Shown here one piece after another: positions 1-8,931 of a stretch of 64,000 nt of DNA (position 1 is its first letter; every line of letters begins with the position of its first letter). The stretch comes from Sphingomonadaceae bacterium (GTDB lineage Bacteria > Pseudomonadota > Alphaproteobacteria > Sphingomonadales > Sphingomonadaceae). The position numbers were made by a program, and so were the translations under genes. The stretch lies in assembly GCA_019239915.1 (NCBI GenBank), contig JAFAZF010000001.1, forward strand, positions 1 through 64,000, written 5' to 3'. The notes below the pieces were generated by a model. The model saw only the letters and a list, made by a program, of their open reading frames with translations, did not search any database and was not told the DNA's origin.

Positions 1-26
1 CCGGTCATCGTCATCCGTGCAAAGGA

Positions 27-1688
27 ATGGCAAGGCTACTTGCCCGCCTGAAGGCTGATCGTAAGGGCGGCGTCCTTATTACGATGGGCTTTGCAGTCAT
101 TCCCCTGACGTTCGCTGTAGGCTTTGGCATCGATTACGCGCGAGCGATGCGGATCGAGACTCAGCTGAACGCTGCCGCCGATGCTGCTGCGCTTGCGGCC
201 GTTGATCCCGCGATGATTTTGCAATCGGACGCTGCATCATCTGCTGCTGCGACCAACATGTTCAACTCGCAGGCCGTGTTAGTGAGCGGCTTTCGCAATC
301 TGAATATGACGCCCACGATTGTCGACAGCGTATCCGGCGGCACCGGTTCATTGGGATACCTTCGAAAGGCCACCGTCACCTATACGGCTCAGTCCATCAA
401 CATGTTTGGTAAAATACTCGGTGCGCCGACGCTCACGATCAGTGGGACTTCGTCTGCGAGCGCTGAGCAGCCGCCGAACGTCGACTTTTATCTAGCAATG
501 GACGACTCTCCATCCATGCTCATTCCGTCCACCTCTGATGGGATCACAAAGGTCCAGGCGGTCACCACTTGCGCGTTCGCTTGTCACGAGCAGATGCCTC
601 ACAATGAGCCTAGCCCAATAAAGCCGGTTACCAACGCAAGCAACTATCAGGTTCTTCTCTCAACGGCTTATTACACCTCGGGATCGCCTCAGCAGGGTGT
701 GTACTACCTGTACGACCCGGTTGCGAGTGTCCTCTACGATAGCAATCAGCACGGGATGAACCAAGGGAACAAGACCTACTCTATAACCGACAGCTCAAGT
801 GGCCCGGTTACGATCACCCAGACAAAGACAACCGGCCACAGCTCTACGTCAACAACCTATGACACCGGATTTTGGGCCGATGGCTATTGGCTGACTCACA
901 ACTATGGGCTCGCCTTCGGGAGCCCAGCAAGCATCTCTCTTCGGAAGGATGATGTCGTCTCGGCCGCTACACAACTCATCCCTTACGCGGCCACCCAGGC
1001 CTCCACTTACCAAGTGACATATCAGGCGCAAATGTTTTCGTTCGACTGGACGCGGAGCGGCGGATCGTCACCTGTCAAGACGCTCAACAATCTTACTAAT
1101 GTCGCTGCCTATGGCAGCGGCTTCTCGGCAGCGAGCCTGTTCCCCCCCGATGATTATTGGTGGCAGAATAGCATGCCTTCCAGCAGCACCAACAACAATG
1201 ATCAGGGTTCAGAGATCACCAACATGCTGACGACGATGAACGGGATTATCCCCAATCCGGGATCTGGCGCACCCGGCGCAACACCGCAGAAAATCTTGTT
1301 CATCGTCACGGACGGCATGGCGGATCAGCCGAGCGGCGGCGGTCGATATTTCGGTCCCCTCCGTTCTAGCGACCTGTCGACCTGTTCGGCGATAAAGGCG
1401 CGCGGTATTAAGATCGCAATTCTCTATACCCAGTATCTTCCCCAGGCCCTTTCAGGCGACTCTTGGTCGCAGTCGAACGTAGCTCCTTTTCTGCCGGCTC
1501 CGCCCTCTCCCTATCCTGTCGGCAACGCAGGGAGCTCGGACCAGGTGTTGACTGCCCTGCAAACCTGCGCCTCCCCCGGCAATAATGGGTCGCCGCTGGT
1601 GCAAGCCGTCACCGCCGATGCCAACATCACGACGGCGCTCCAGCAACTTTTCTCCACCGCTCTACAGTCTGCCCGCCTCGTTCGTTGA
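27..1688 (+). CDS. TadG-like pilus protein with von Willebrand A domain
   Basis: 553 residues. The N-terminus is typical of TadE/TadG Flp-pilus proteins: a short basic stretch, one membrane segment (about residues 17-37) and the AAADAAALAA pattern after it. From about residue 150 a von Willebrand A-like domain starts with a MIDAS-type DxSxS motif (MDDSPSM), and a second conserved strand FIVTDGMAD lies near residue 430. The protein is probably anchored in the inner membrane with the large domain in the periplasm. The ATG at 27 follows an AAAGGA ribosome-binding site. No other tad gene is in the window; codon use is less GC-rich than in the genes from 3696 onward, which agrees with an island location. 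Confidence 0.8.
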   Translation: MARLLARLKADRKGGVLITMGFAVIPLTFAVGFGIDYARAMRIETQLNAAADAAALAAVDPAMILQSDAASSAAATNMFNSQAVLVSGFRNLNMTPTIVDSVSGGTGSLGYLRKATVTYTAQSINMFGKILGAPTLTISGTSSASAEQPPNVDFYLAMDDSPSMLIPSTSDGITKVQAVTTCAFACHEQMPHNEPSPIKPVTNASNYQVLLSTAYYTSGSPQQGVYYLYDPVASVLYDSNQHGMNQGNKTYSITDSSSGPVTITQTKTTGHSSTSTTYDTGFWADGYWLTHNYGLAFGSPASISLRKDDVVSAATQLIPYAATQASTYQVTYQAQMFSFDWTRSGGSSPVKTLNNLTNVAAYGSGFSAASLFPPDDYWWQNSMPSSSTNNNDQGSEITNMLTTMNGIIPNPGSGAPGATPQKILFIVTDGMADQPSGGGRYFGPLRSSDLSTCSAIKARGIKIAILYTQYLPQALSGDSWSQSNVAPFLPAPPSPYPVGNAGSSDQVLTALQTCASPGNNGSPLVQAVTADANITTALQQLFSTALQSARLVR

Positions 1689-1970
1689 CCGCGAATGCCG
1701 TCCTCGCGGCGGTCGGCTACAATTTCCGCCCGCTGCTCCACTAGCTGGCTCTTCATTGGCCCGCATCCTGGTGACGATCATAGGAGACATCGCGATCGCG
1801 CCGGCGCTCAGGACGACCTGAAATCGCTTAGAGAGCGTTCTTCACGTTCGACAGCACCAAACTGGTCAGCGCGACGAAATGGCTGCGTCAGAAATAGCTG
1901 AGTGGGATTCCTGCCGCCCCACCGTTTTGCGCGCCAGCGATAGCTGCCGGTCCAGCTTCGGCCGTCAAAC

Positions 1971-3257
1971 TCATGGCACTTCTTCCGCAGAATTGTCATA
2001 AGTCATCAACGGGCTCAGCTGTTCGCCATCGCCCAGGTCGAGTGGGCACTCCGGCACGGTCTCGCCGGCAAATCGGCCCCAGGCGTCGAGCAGCTCACGC
2101 CGCATCTCGATGAATGTGGTCCGCTTGTAGGCACGGACCGTTTTGTCGGGAACGGCATGCGCAAGCGCTGCTTCGGCAACGGCCTCCGGAATCATTGGCA
2201 TCTTCTCGGCCGCCCAGTCACGGAAAGAGGATCGAAAACCGTGAACAGTGAAGGGCGTATCCCCGTCCCGCATGATCTTCGATAGCGTCATGTCTGAAAG
2301 CGGCGTCGCCTTCGAACTGGGGAAGACAAGTGCGTCGCGTGTTTCCCTCGTGCGCAGCAGCGCTGCTCGCTTAAGAATCGAAAGAGCCTGCTGATTCAGG
2401 GTGACGACGTGAGAGACTCTTGCCTTCATGAGCTCCGCAGGGCGGGACCAAAGGCGCTGCGCCAGATCAATATGCGACCAACGTGCATTGCGCACCTCAC
2501 CGGAACGCGCTGCGGTGAAGATGGTAAAGAGCAAGGCCAGCCGTCCGGGTGTGTCCGACTTGGCGCTTAAGGCCGCGACGAAGCCTGGCACCTCGGCATA
2601 GGGCATCGCAGCATAATTGCCTCCCCTCGCCGGTTTGGAGAGGCCCATCGTTACCGACTTGCCTGGCGCCTCCTCCTTCCGCCAATTCTTGGACCGGGCG
2701 AAGTTCAACACCATTCCTACTCGCTGGCGTACCTTCCGAGCCATGTCGGGAATTTCGGTCCAAATCGCCGCCAGCATATCGCGGATATCGTGCGCCTCGA
2801 TCTGATCCACGCGGCGGTCTCCGAAAGCGGGATACGCGTGACGTTCGAGCGACGACAAAAACGAAGCCTGCTGTCGCGGCGCCCAATTACCTTGGAGCGC
2901 CGCATGGCAGGCCTCAGCGGCCTCCCGGAAGCTCGGAACCCCTTTCCTGTCCTTATCGCGCTCCACTTTGGGATCGAGCCCAGCCTCGGCAGCGCGGCGC
3001 AGAATTGCGCATTTTGCGCGTGCCGCGCTCAACGAAAGCCGCCTGCGATGGAGCAACGGAATGTCGATGGTTTCATCCGAAGCGGTTGGTGATAGGTCGA
3101 CGGCACCGAGACCTATATCGCGCCTTTTGCCATCCACTTGCACGCGCAAGAGCCAAGATCTGCTGCCGCTGGGTTTCACGAGAAGGTATAAGCCGTCTCC
3201 GTCCCCATGCCGACCCGGCTTCGCGGTCTTGATCTGTAAGGCCGTCAATCTGCCCAT
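1971..3257 (-). CDS. P4-type tyrosine integrase
   Basis: 428 residues. The N-terminal part (LTALQIKTAKPGRHGDGDG, then GLYLLV) is the DUF4102 arm-binding domain of P4-type integrases. The catalytic domain shows the first arginine in ARSGEVRNARW, the HGFRSSFRDWA box with the H-x-x-R pair, and the LAHAVPDKTVRAY segment with the later histidine and nucleophilic tyrosine. The length and all active-site residues suggest an intact enzyme. Such integrases sit at an island edge and read away from the attachment site, so the site would lie just to the right, between 3258 and 3695. No tRNA or other recognised target is seen there. The cargo would then lie to the left. Confidence 0.93.
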   Translation of the reverse strand: MGRLTALQIKTAKPGRHGDGDGLYLLVKPSGSRSWLLRVQVDGKRRDIGLGAVDLSPTASDETIDIPLLHRRRLSLSAARAKCAILRRAAEAGLDPKVERDKDRKGVPSFREAAEACHAALQGNWAPRQQASFLSSLERHAYPAFGDRRVDQIEAHDIRDMLAAIWTEIPDMARKVRQRVGMVLNFARSKNWRKEEAPGKSVTMGLSKPARGGNYAAMPYAEVPGFVAALSAKSDTPGRLALLFTIFTAARSGEVRNARWSHIDLAQRLWSRPAELMKARVSHVVTLNQQALSILKRAALLRTRETRDALVFPSSKATPLSDMTLSKIMRDGDTPFTVHGFRSSFRDWAAEKMPMIPEAVAEAALAHAVPDKTVRAYKRTTFIEMRRELLDAWGRFAGETVPECPLDLGDGEQLSPLMTYDNSAEEVP

Positions 3258-3695
3258 GTCGTACCCTCACTCGTTCCCACACTATGTAGTGAATGTGCGT
3301 GGTCGTCAATGAACCGCGGCGAACCCATTGAAACAGAGTTTCTTTGCTTCATAGGGATTTAGCGGACCAATGCGATCTATGACGAACGCAGATGTGGTTT
3401 CTCTTCTGGGCACCATTTTTTGATCGCTACCGAGAGTCCGAGCGGCTTATGTCAGCGGCAGGGCCGATGATGCCGTTGACCTGCTCGATATTGGAAAGGC
3501 GTCGATCGCCGTTCCGCCCCCCGCCCCTTTCGCAGTAATGGGGTGAAGCGTATCCCATTGCTCCGCGCACCTACCGAGGATCGCGACACCATCGCCGCGC
3601 CGATCGGAATTTTGCGAGCGCGACAAGTGGGCTTGGCTATGACGACAGCGTCGGGCGAACTTGGCGGCAGGTGGCGCCGCGCCTAGGACGCGGCC
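3258..3695. other. Intergenic region; probable island boundary, no intact gene
   Basis: This 438-base stretch has no convincing gene, tRNA or repeat. One frame on the plus strand, about 3427-3546, reads as a 39-residue fragment (it contains VSGRADDAVDLLDIGK and ends AVMG before a stop), but it has no start codon and is preceded directly by a stop. It may be the remnant of a gene cut by island insertion. The base composition changes from mixed to clearly GC-rich within this stretch. The attachment site of the integrase is expected here but I cannot define it without the other end. Confidence 0.4.
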
Positions 3696-5309
3696 ATGCT
3701 TCGTTTATCCGAACTCAAGCTGCCGCTCGGCCATGCGCCATCGGCGATCGCGACCGCCGTCGCCGAACGTCTGGCCATCGATCCATCCGAGCTGCTGAGC
3801 CACAGCATCGCGCGGCGGGCGCACGACGCGCGCCGCAAATCGGCGATCCTCGCCGTCTACAGCATCGACGTCGCCTTGCGCGACGAACCCGGCGTGCTCG
3901 CGCGATTCCCGAACGATCCGCATGTCCGGCGAACGCCCGATACCGATTATCGCTTCGTGGCCCGCGCCGCATCCGGCGCGGCGCGCCCGATCGTGATCGG
4001 CGCCGGGCCCTGCGGACTGTTCGCAGCGCTGATCCTCGCTCAGGCGGGCTTCCGGCCGATCATCCTGGATCGCGGCAAGGTCGTGCGCGAGCGGACGAAG
4101 GACACCTGGGGGCTGTGGCGACGCGGGGTGCTCGAGCCGGAGTCGAACGTGCAATTTGGTGAGGGCGGCGCGGGGACCTTCTCGGACGGCAAGCTCTGGA
4201 GCCAGATCAAGGATCCCCGCCATCTCGGCCGCAAGGTGCTGGAAGAGTTCGTCGCCGCCGGCGCGCCACCCGAGATCCTGACGGAGGCGCATCCGCACAT
4301 CGGCACCTTCCGTCTGGTAAGCATGGTCGAGCATATCCGCCGCACGATCGAGGCGCTCGGCGGCGAATATCGCTTCGGCTCGCGCGTCGAGGATCTCGAG
4401 GTGGAGACGCGGCCGGACGGGACGCGCCGCCTCGTCGGGCTTCGCCTCCACGACGGGACGACGATCGAGACCCGGAACGTCGTCATGGCGGTCGGCCACA
4501 GCGCGCGCGACACCTTCGCGATGCTCCACCGGCGCGGCGTCCATATCGAGGCCAAGCCGTTCTCGATCGGCGTCCGCATCGAGCATCCGCAAAGCTGGAT
4601 CGATCGCGCGCGGTTCGGCGCCTGCGCCGGCCATCCCGACCTCGGCGCAGCCGCCTACACGCTGTCGCACCACTGCCGAAACGGGCGGACCGTCTACAGC
4701 TTCTGCATGTGCCCGGGCGGACGCGTCGTCGCCGCCACCTCCGAGCCGGGACGCGTCGTCACGAACGGCATGAGCCAATATTCGCGCGCGGAGTTCAACG
4801 CCAATTCGGGCTTGGTCGTCGGCATCGACCCGGAGCGCGACTATCCCGGCGGTCCGCTCGCCGGCATCGCCTTGCAGCGCGAGCTCGAGGCGGCCGCCTT
4901 CGTCGCAGGCGGTTCGGACTATTCGGCGCCCGGTCAGACGGTCGGCAATCTCCTTGCCGGCCACGCGTCCACCGCCTTCGGTGAAGTCCGGCCCTCGTAC
5001 AAGCCGGGCGTCAGGCCGACCGATCTCGGCCAGTGCCTGCCGCCGTTCGTGATCGAGGCATTCCGTGAGGCGCTGCCCGTCTTCGGCCGGCAGATTGCGC
5101 GCTACGACGATCCGGAAGCGGTCATGACCGGTGTGGAGACGCGGACGTCCTCCCCCGTCCGCATCACGCGCGGCAAGGATTTCCAGAGTCTCAACACCGC
5201 AGGACTGTATCCGGCCGGTGAAGGCGCCGGTTATGCGGGAGGTATTCTCTCGGCCGCGATCGACGGGATCAAGGTCGCGGAAGCGGTATCGCTCGCGCTG
5301 ACGGCGTGA
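3696..5309 (+). CDS. FAD-dependent oxidoreductase (COG2509 type)
   Basis: 537 residues. After an N-terminal domain of about 90 residues, the dinucleotide-binding motif IGAGPCGLFAALILAQAGF begins near residue 101 and is followed by the acidic end of the second strand (ILDRG). Conserved blocks include NVQFGEGGAGTFSDGKLW and, at the C-terminus, GLYPAGEGAGYAGGI, both typical of the uncharacterised FAD-dependent dehydrogenase family COG2509. The substrate is unknown. The stop codon overlaps the GTG that could start the next flavoprotein gene, so the two are probably co-transcribed. Confidence 0.85.
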   Translation: MLRLSELKLPLGHAPSAIATAVAERLAIDPSELLSHSIARRAHDARRKSAILAVYSIDVALRDEPGVLARFPNDPHVRRTPDTDYRFVARAASGAARPIVIGAGPCGLFAALILAQAGFRPIILDRGKVVRERTKDTWGLWRRGVLEPESNVQFGEGGAGTFSDGKLWSQIKDPRHLGRKVLEEFVAAGAPPEILTEAHPHIGTFRLVSMVEHIRRTIEALGGEYRFGSRVEDLEVETRPDGTRRLVGLRLHDGTTIETRNVVMAVGHSARDTFAMLHRRGVHIEAKPFSIGVRIEHPQSWIDRARFGACAGHPDLGAAAYTLSHHCRNGRTVYSFCMCPGGRVVAATSEPGRVVTNGMSQYSRAEFNANSGLVVGIDPERDYPGGPLAGIALQRELEAAAFVAGGSDYSAPGQTVGNLLAGHASTAFGEVRPSYKPGVRPTDLGQCLPPFVIEAFREALPVFGRQIARYDDPEAVMTGVETRTSSPVRITRGKDFQSLNTAGLYPAGEGAGYAGGILSAAIDGIKVAEAVSLALTA

Positions 5310-6502
5310 GTCGCGAGACGAGCGACATGGCCGAACGCTTCGACGCGATCGTGCTCGGCGCAGGCGCGGCGGGTCTGATGTGCGCCGGCGTCGCCGGGCA
5401 GCGCGGACGGCGCGTGCTGGTCGTCGACCATGGCGACCGGCCCGGTCGGAAGATCCTGATATCGGGCGGCGGCCGCTGCAACTTCACCAACCTCGGCACG
5501 ACGCCCGAACGCTTCCTGTCGGCCAACCCGCACTTCGCCCGATCGGCGCTGGCGCGCTACACCCCTGCCGACTTTCTCGCGCTCGTGGAGCGACACGACA
5601 TCGCCTGGCATGAGAAGACGCTGGGCCAGCTCTTCTGCGACGGCTCGGCGCGGCAGATCGTCGACATGCTGATCGCAGAATGTCCCGGCGACATGGTCGA
5701 GCTGGCGCTCGGCCATCGGATCGCAGACGTCGATCATGCCGACGGTGTTTACCGCGTGCGCATCGCGGACAGGATCGCGACGGCGCCCGCGCTGGTGATC
5801 GCGACCGGTGGGCCGTCGATCCCCAAAATCGGCGGCACCGGGCTTGCCTATGATCTTGCGCGCCGCTTCGGGCTCAAGGTGGTCGAGCCGCGCCCCGCGC
5901 TGGTGCCGCTCACGCTTTCCGGCGCCGATCTGCTGTTCCGCTCGCTCGCAGGTGTTTCAGCGCCGGTGGAGGTGCGACATGCCGATACCAGCTTTCGCGA
6001 AGCGGCGCTGTTCACGCACCGCGGCCTGTCCGGCCCGGCCATCCTCCAGATTTCCTCCTACTGGCGGCATGGCGACACGCTCGCGGTCGATTTCCTGCCC
6101 GGTCGCGCCGCCGGCTGGCTCACGGATGCGAAGCGCGCCACCCCGCGCGCGACGATCGCGCGGTTGCTCGCCGCCGCGCTGCCCGATCGGCTTGCGGCGG
6201 CATTGGCCGAACGGCTGGCGCTCTCAGGCGAGATCGCGAACCTCACCGACACGGCATTGGACACGGCTGAGCGGACCTTAGCCGCGTGGCGCTTTCGCCC
6301 GAGCGGCACCGAGGGCTTCGCCAAGGCTGAGGTCACGGTCGGTGGCGTCAGTACGGCGGACCTGTCCTCGCGCACGATGGCGGCGACATCCGTTCCCGGC
6401 CTCTACGTCATCGGCGAAGCGGTGGACGTCACCGGCTGGCTCGGTGGCTACAATTTCCAATGGGCGTGGGCGAGCGGCTGGGCGGCAGGGCAGGCACTCT
6501 AA
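5306..6502 (+). CDS. NAD(P)/FAD-dependent oxidoreductase, HI0933/BaiN-like
   Basis: 398 residues from a GTG that overlaps the previous stop (GTGA), or 391 residues from the ATG at 5327. The FAD-binding motif VLGAGAAGLMCAGVAGQRG lies near the start, followed by the family signature GRKILISGGGRCNFTN, then a central TGGPSIPKIGGTG block and the C-terminal GEAVDVTGWLGGYNFQWAW. These identify the HI0933 / aminoacetone-oxidase-like flavoprotein family (TIGR00275). The family is widespread and its usual substrate is not settled. It follows another flavoprotein without a gap, which suggests one transcript. Confidence 0.88.
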   Translation: MSRETSDMAERFDAIVLGAGAAGLMCAGVAGQRGRRVLVVDHGDRPGRKILISGGGRCNFTNLGTTPERFLSANPHFARSALARYTPADFLALVERHDIAWHEKTLGQLFCDGSARQIVDMLIAECPGDMVELALGHRIADVDHADGVYRVRIADRIATAPALVIATGGPSIPKIGGTGLAYDLARRFGLKVVEPRPALVPLTLSGADLLFRSLAGVSAPVEVRHADTSFREAALFTHRGLSGPAILQISSYWRHGDTLAVDFLPGRAAGWLTDAKRATPRATIARLLAAALPDRLAAALAERLALSGEIANLTDTALDTAERTLAAWRFRPSGTEGFAKAEVTVGGVSTADLSSRTMAATSVPGLYVIGEAVDVTGWLGGYNFQWAWASGWAAGQAL

Positions 6503-6580
6503 CCCAGCCGGTTTCATTCGCGCGGCGGGCAACTTGTGGGAACGCACTGCGTTCCACCGGCGACAATCCAGGAGGATCGC

Positions 6581-7018
6581 ATGGCAAGGCCGGTCGGCCC
6601 GGACGGAGTGCCGGGGCCGTTCCATCCGTTTTTCATCGGACTGGGCGGCGCGCTGCTGATGGCGGCGCTGTTCACCGACTATATGTACTCCAGCAATGCG
6701 CTGATGCAGTGGTCGAACTTCTCAGCGTGGCTGATCACGGGCGGGCTGGTGCTCGCGCTGATCGCCGTGATCGTCCTCCTCATCGACTTCGCGATCGGCA
6801 GGGCGCGGCTGATCCGCTGGCTCGATTTCGCGCTCGTCGGCGTCGCCGCCATCCTCTCGCTGGTCAACGTCTTCGTCCACACCCGCGATGCCTGGACGAC
6901 GGTCATGCCAACCGGGATCACGCTTTCGCTGATCGTGACGATCCTGCTGCTTCCCGCCGGTCTGCGCGGCTGGCGGGTGACCGCGACCCGGGTTCCCGCA
7001 CCGGGAGAACGGGCATGA
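6581..7018 (+). CDS. DUF2231 family inner-membrane protein
   Basis: 145 residues with four hydrophobic segments and the FHPFFIGLGGALLMAALFTD start characteristic of DUF2231 (predicted membrane proteins, COG4244). The ATG at 6581 is preceded by a good CAGGAGG ribosome-binding site six bases upstream, so I chose it over longer frames. Its last codon overlaps the next start (ATGA at 7015-7018). In other bacteria DUF2231 genes often accompany a sorbosone-dehydrogenase-like protein, as here, so the two probably work together in the envelope; the role is unknown. Confidence 0.87.
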   Translation: MARPVGPDGVPGPFHPFFIGLGGALLMAALFTDYMYSSNALMQWSNFSAWLITGGLVLALIAVIVLLIDFAIGRARLIRWLDFALVGVAAILSLVNVFVHTRDAWTTVMPTGITLSLIVTILLLPAGLRGWRVTATRVPAPGERA

Positions 7019-8334
7019 ACGGCACGAGGCTTCGCGCGGCGGCCGCGCCGCTCGTCCTGGCGCTCGTCGCCGCCTGCAGCGGCCAGGGCGGCGATCCCGC
7101 GCGGCAATATGGTCCGGATCCGATGCTCCCGGAACCGCATCAATATCTCTTGCCGCCGATGAGCGTGCCGAAGGTGGTCGGCTGGAAATCCGGCGAAGCG
7201 CCGACGGTGCCGGCCGGAATGCGCATCCAGGCCATGGCGACCGGCCTGATGCACCCCCGGATCGTCTACACCCTGCCGAACGGCGACATCCTCGTCGTCG
7301 AGAGCAACAGCCCCGGATCGAAGCCCTTCCGGCCGAAGGATTATATCCAGGGCAAGGTGAAGGCGCGCGCGGGCGCGGCCGCCAAGGGCGGCAATCGCAT
7401 CACGCTGCTGCGCGATGCCGACGGCGACGGCGTGCCGGAACTGAAGACCGTGCTGCTCGACCATCTGCATTCGCCTTACGGCGTCGCCTGGGTGGCAGGC
7501 ACGCTCTATGTCGCGAATACCGATGCGATCCTCGCCTTCCCCTTCACGCCGGGGCAGACACAAATCACGGCACCCGGAACGAAGCTGACCGATCTGCCTG
7601 CGGGCCCGATCGATCACCACTGGACCAAGGCGATGGTCGCGAGCCCCGACGGCTCCAAGCTCTATGTCGGCGTCGGTTCGAACAGCAACATCACCGAGAA
7701 CGGGATGGACGTCGAGGAGGGACGCGCGGCGATCTACGAGGTCGATCGACTGACCGGTGCCAAGCGGATCTATGCGAGCGGAACGCGCAATCCGACCAAC
7801 CTCGCGATCCAGCCCGGCACTGGCCAATTGTTCGCCGTGGTCAACGAGCGCGACGAAATCGGGCCGGATCTCGTTCCCGATTATCTTTCCTCGATCAAGG
7901 ACGGCGGCTTCTACGGCTGGCCCTATAGCTATTGGGGCCAGCATGTCGACGTGCGCGTCCATCCGCAGAAGCCGGAGATGGTCGCGAAGGCGATCAAGCC
8001 GGATTACGGGCTCAGCTCCCACGTCGCGGCGCTCGGCGTCACCTTCAGCCAGGGCGAGACGCTATCGCCGCAATTTGCCGACGGCGCGTTCGTCGGCGAG
8101 CATGGCAGCTGGGATCGCGATCCGCTGAACGGCTATCAGGTCATTTTCGTGCCGTTCGTGAACGGGCGCCCCAGCGGCGCGCCGATACCGGTCGTGACCG
8201 ACTTCCTCGCGCCCGGCCACAAGACAGTACGCGGTCGGCCGGTCGGCGTCACGCTCGATCGCACCGGGGCGCTGCTCATTGCAGACGATGTCGGCAACGT
8301 CGTATGGCGGGTGAGCGGCACGGCCCACCGTTAG
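7015..8334 (+). CDS. Sorbosone-dehydrogenase-like PQQ-type sugar dehydrogenase, lipoprotein
   Basis: 439 residues. The N-terminus has a lipoprotein signal ending LALVAAC (Cys about 21), so the protein is probably lipid-anchored outside the inner membrane. The body is a six-bladed propeller of the glucose/sorbosone dehydrogenase family: repeated GDILVVESNS, LLDHLHSPYGVAWV, YASGTRNPTNLAIQPGTG and FVGEHGSWDRDPLNG blocks are recognisable. Family members oxidise sugars or aldoses with pyrroloquinoline quinone, but the substrate here is not known, and no PQQ synthesis gene is in the window. It is translationally coupled to the DUF2231 gene upstream. Confidence 0.88.
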   Translation: MNGTRLRAAAAPLVLALVAACSGQGGDPARQYGPDPMLPEPHQYLLPPMSVPKVVGWKSGEAPTVPAGMRIQAMATGLMHPRIVYTLPNGDILVVESNSPGSKPFRPKDYIQGKVKARAGAAAKGGNRITLLRDADGDGVPELKTVLLDHLHSPYGVAWVAGTLYVANTDAILAFPFTPGQTQITAPGTKLTDLPAGPIDHHWTKAMVASPDGSKLYVGVGSNSNITENGMDVEEGRAAIYEVDRLTGAKRIYASGTRNPTNLAIQPGTGQLFAVVNERDEIGPDLVPDYLSSIKDGGFYGWPYSYWGQHVDVRVHPQKPEMVAKAIKPDYGLSSHVAALGVTFSQGETLSPQFADGAFVGEHGSWDRDPLNGYQVIFVPFVNGRPSGAPIPVVTDFLAPGHKTVRGRPVGVTLDRTGALLIADDVGNVVWRVSGTAHR

Positions 8335-8395
8335 CCGTGGCCTATCAGTCCTGGTGAGTGGGTCCCCCCGCTCGCCGGCGCGCAGTTGCTGCGAA

Positions 8396-8835
8396 TTACG
8401 CGAACAGATCGACCACCTCGGCTTCGGGGAGCGCTGCCTTCGCCAGCAGCGAGCGGTGACAACCGCTCGGCTCGCGCTCGAAGCACAGCAACGCGTTGGC
8501 CGCTCCGCCACCAGTGCGCGAAGCTGCGCCATCTGCGCCAGCGCCTCCGGCAGGCGCAGTTGCCCCGCATAGACTTTCGCGAGCCGCGCATGGTCGTGCT
8601 TGCGCGCGGCCTCGCGACCCTCCGGTGGCGTGCCAAGCGCCTTGAGCCCGACATAGTCGATTCCGGCCTCGCGCAGCCCGGCCGCCAGCACGTTCTTCGA
8701 AAAGCCGGGGCGACGGGAGAGCGGCACCGCACGGACGTCGGCAAGCAGTTTCACCCCCGCGGTCGCAAGCGCCGCGACGACGTCCGCCTGCGCCGCGCCC
8801 TCATAGCCGATGGTGAAGACTCGCATGTCGGCCAT
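8396..8835 (-). pseudogene. DUF488 family protein, single-base frameshift
   Basis: The N-terminal two thirds (MADMRVFTIGYEGA; DVRAVPLSRRPGFSKN) is a clear DUF488 protein. Near 8497-8505 the frame breaks: up to ...ALVAERP it is in one frame, and the expected C-terminus NALLCFEREPSGCHRSLLAK ending in VVDLFA and a TAA at 8396-8398 continues in another. The 440-base span plus one base gives exactly 147 codons, the normal length, so one base is missing in the GGCC/AACG area. In the unshifted frame translation would run into antisense sequence of the neighbouring gene. It is either a recent pseudogene or a sequence error. Function of the family is unknown. Confidence 0.82.
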
Positions 8836-8931
8836 TTAGGTCCGGGCTCGTGCATTTCCATCTTGCCGGCTTTCACCGTGAGAGATGGGGCGACAATATT
8901 AAGGCGGCGCGGCTTCGGCGGCGGGCTCGGA

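Noticed and set aside
1689-1970. Short open frames between the TadG-like gene and the integrase
   Set aside because: No ribosome-binding site, conserved motif or consistent codon use; I see nothing supportable in this stretch.
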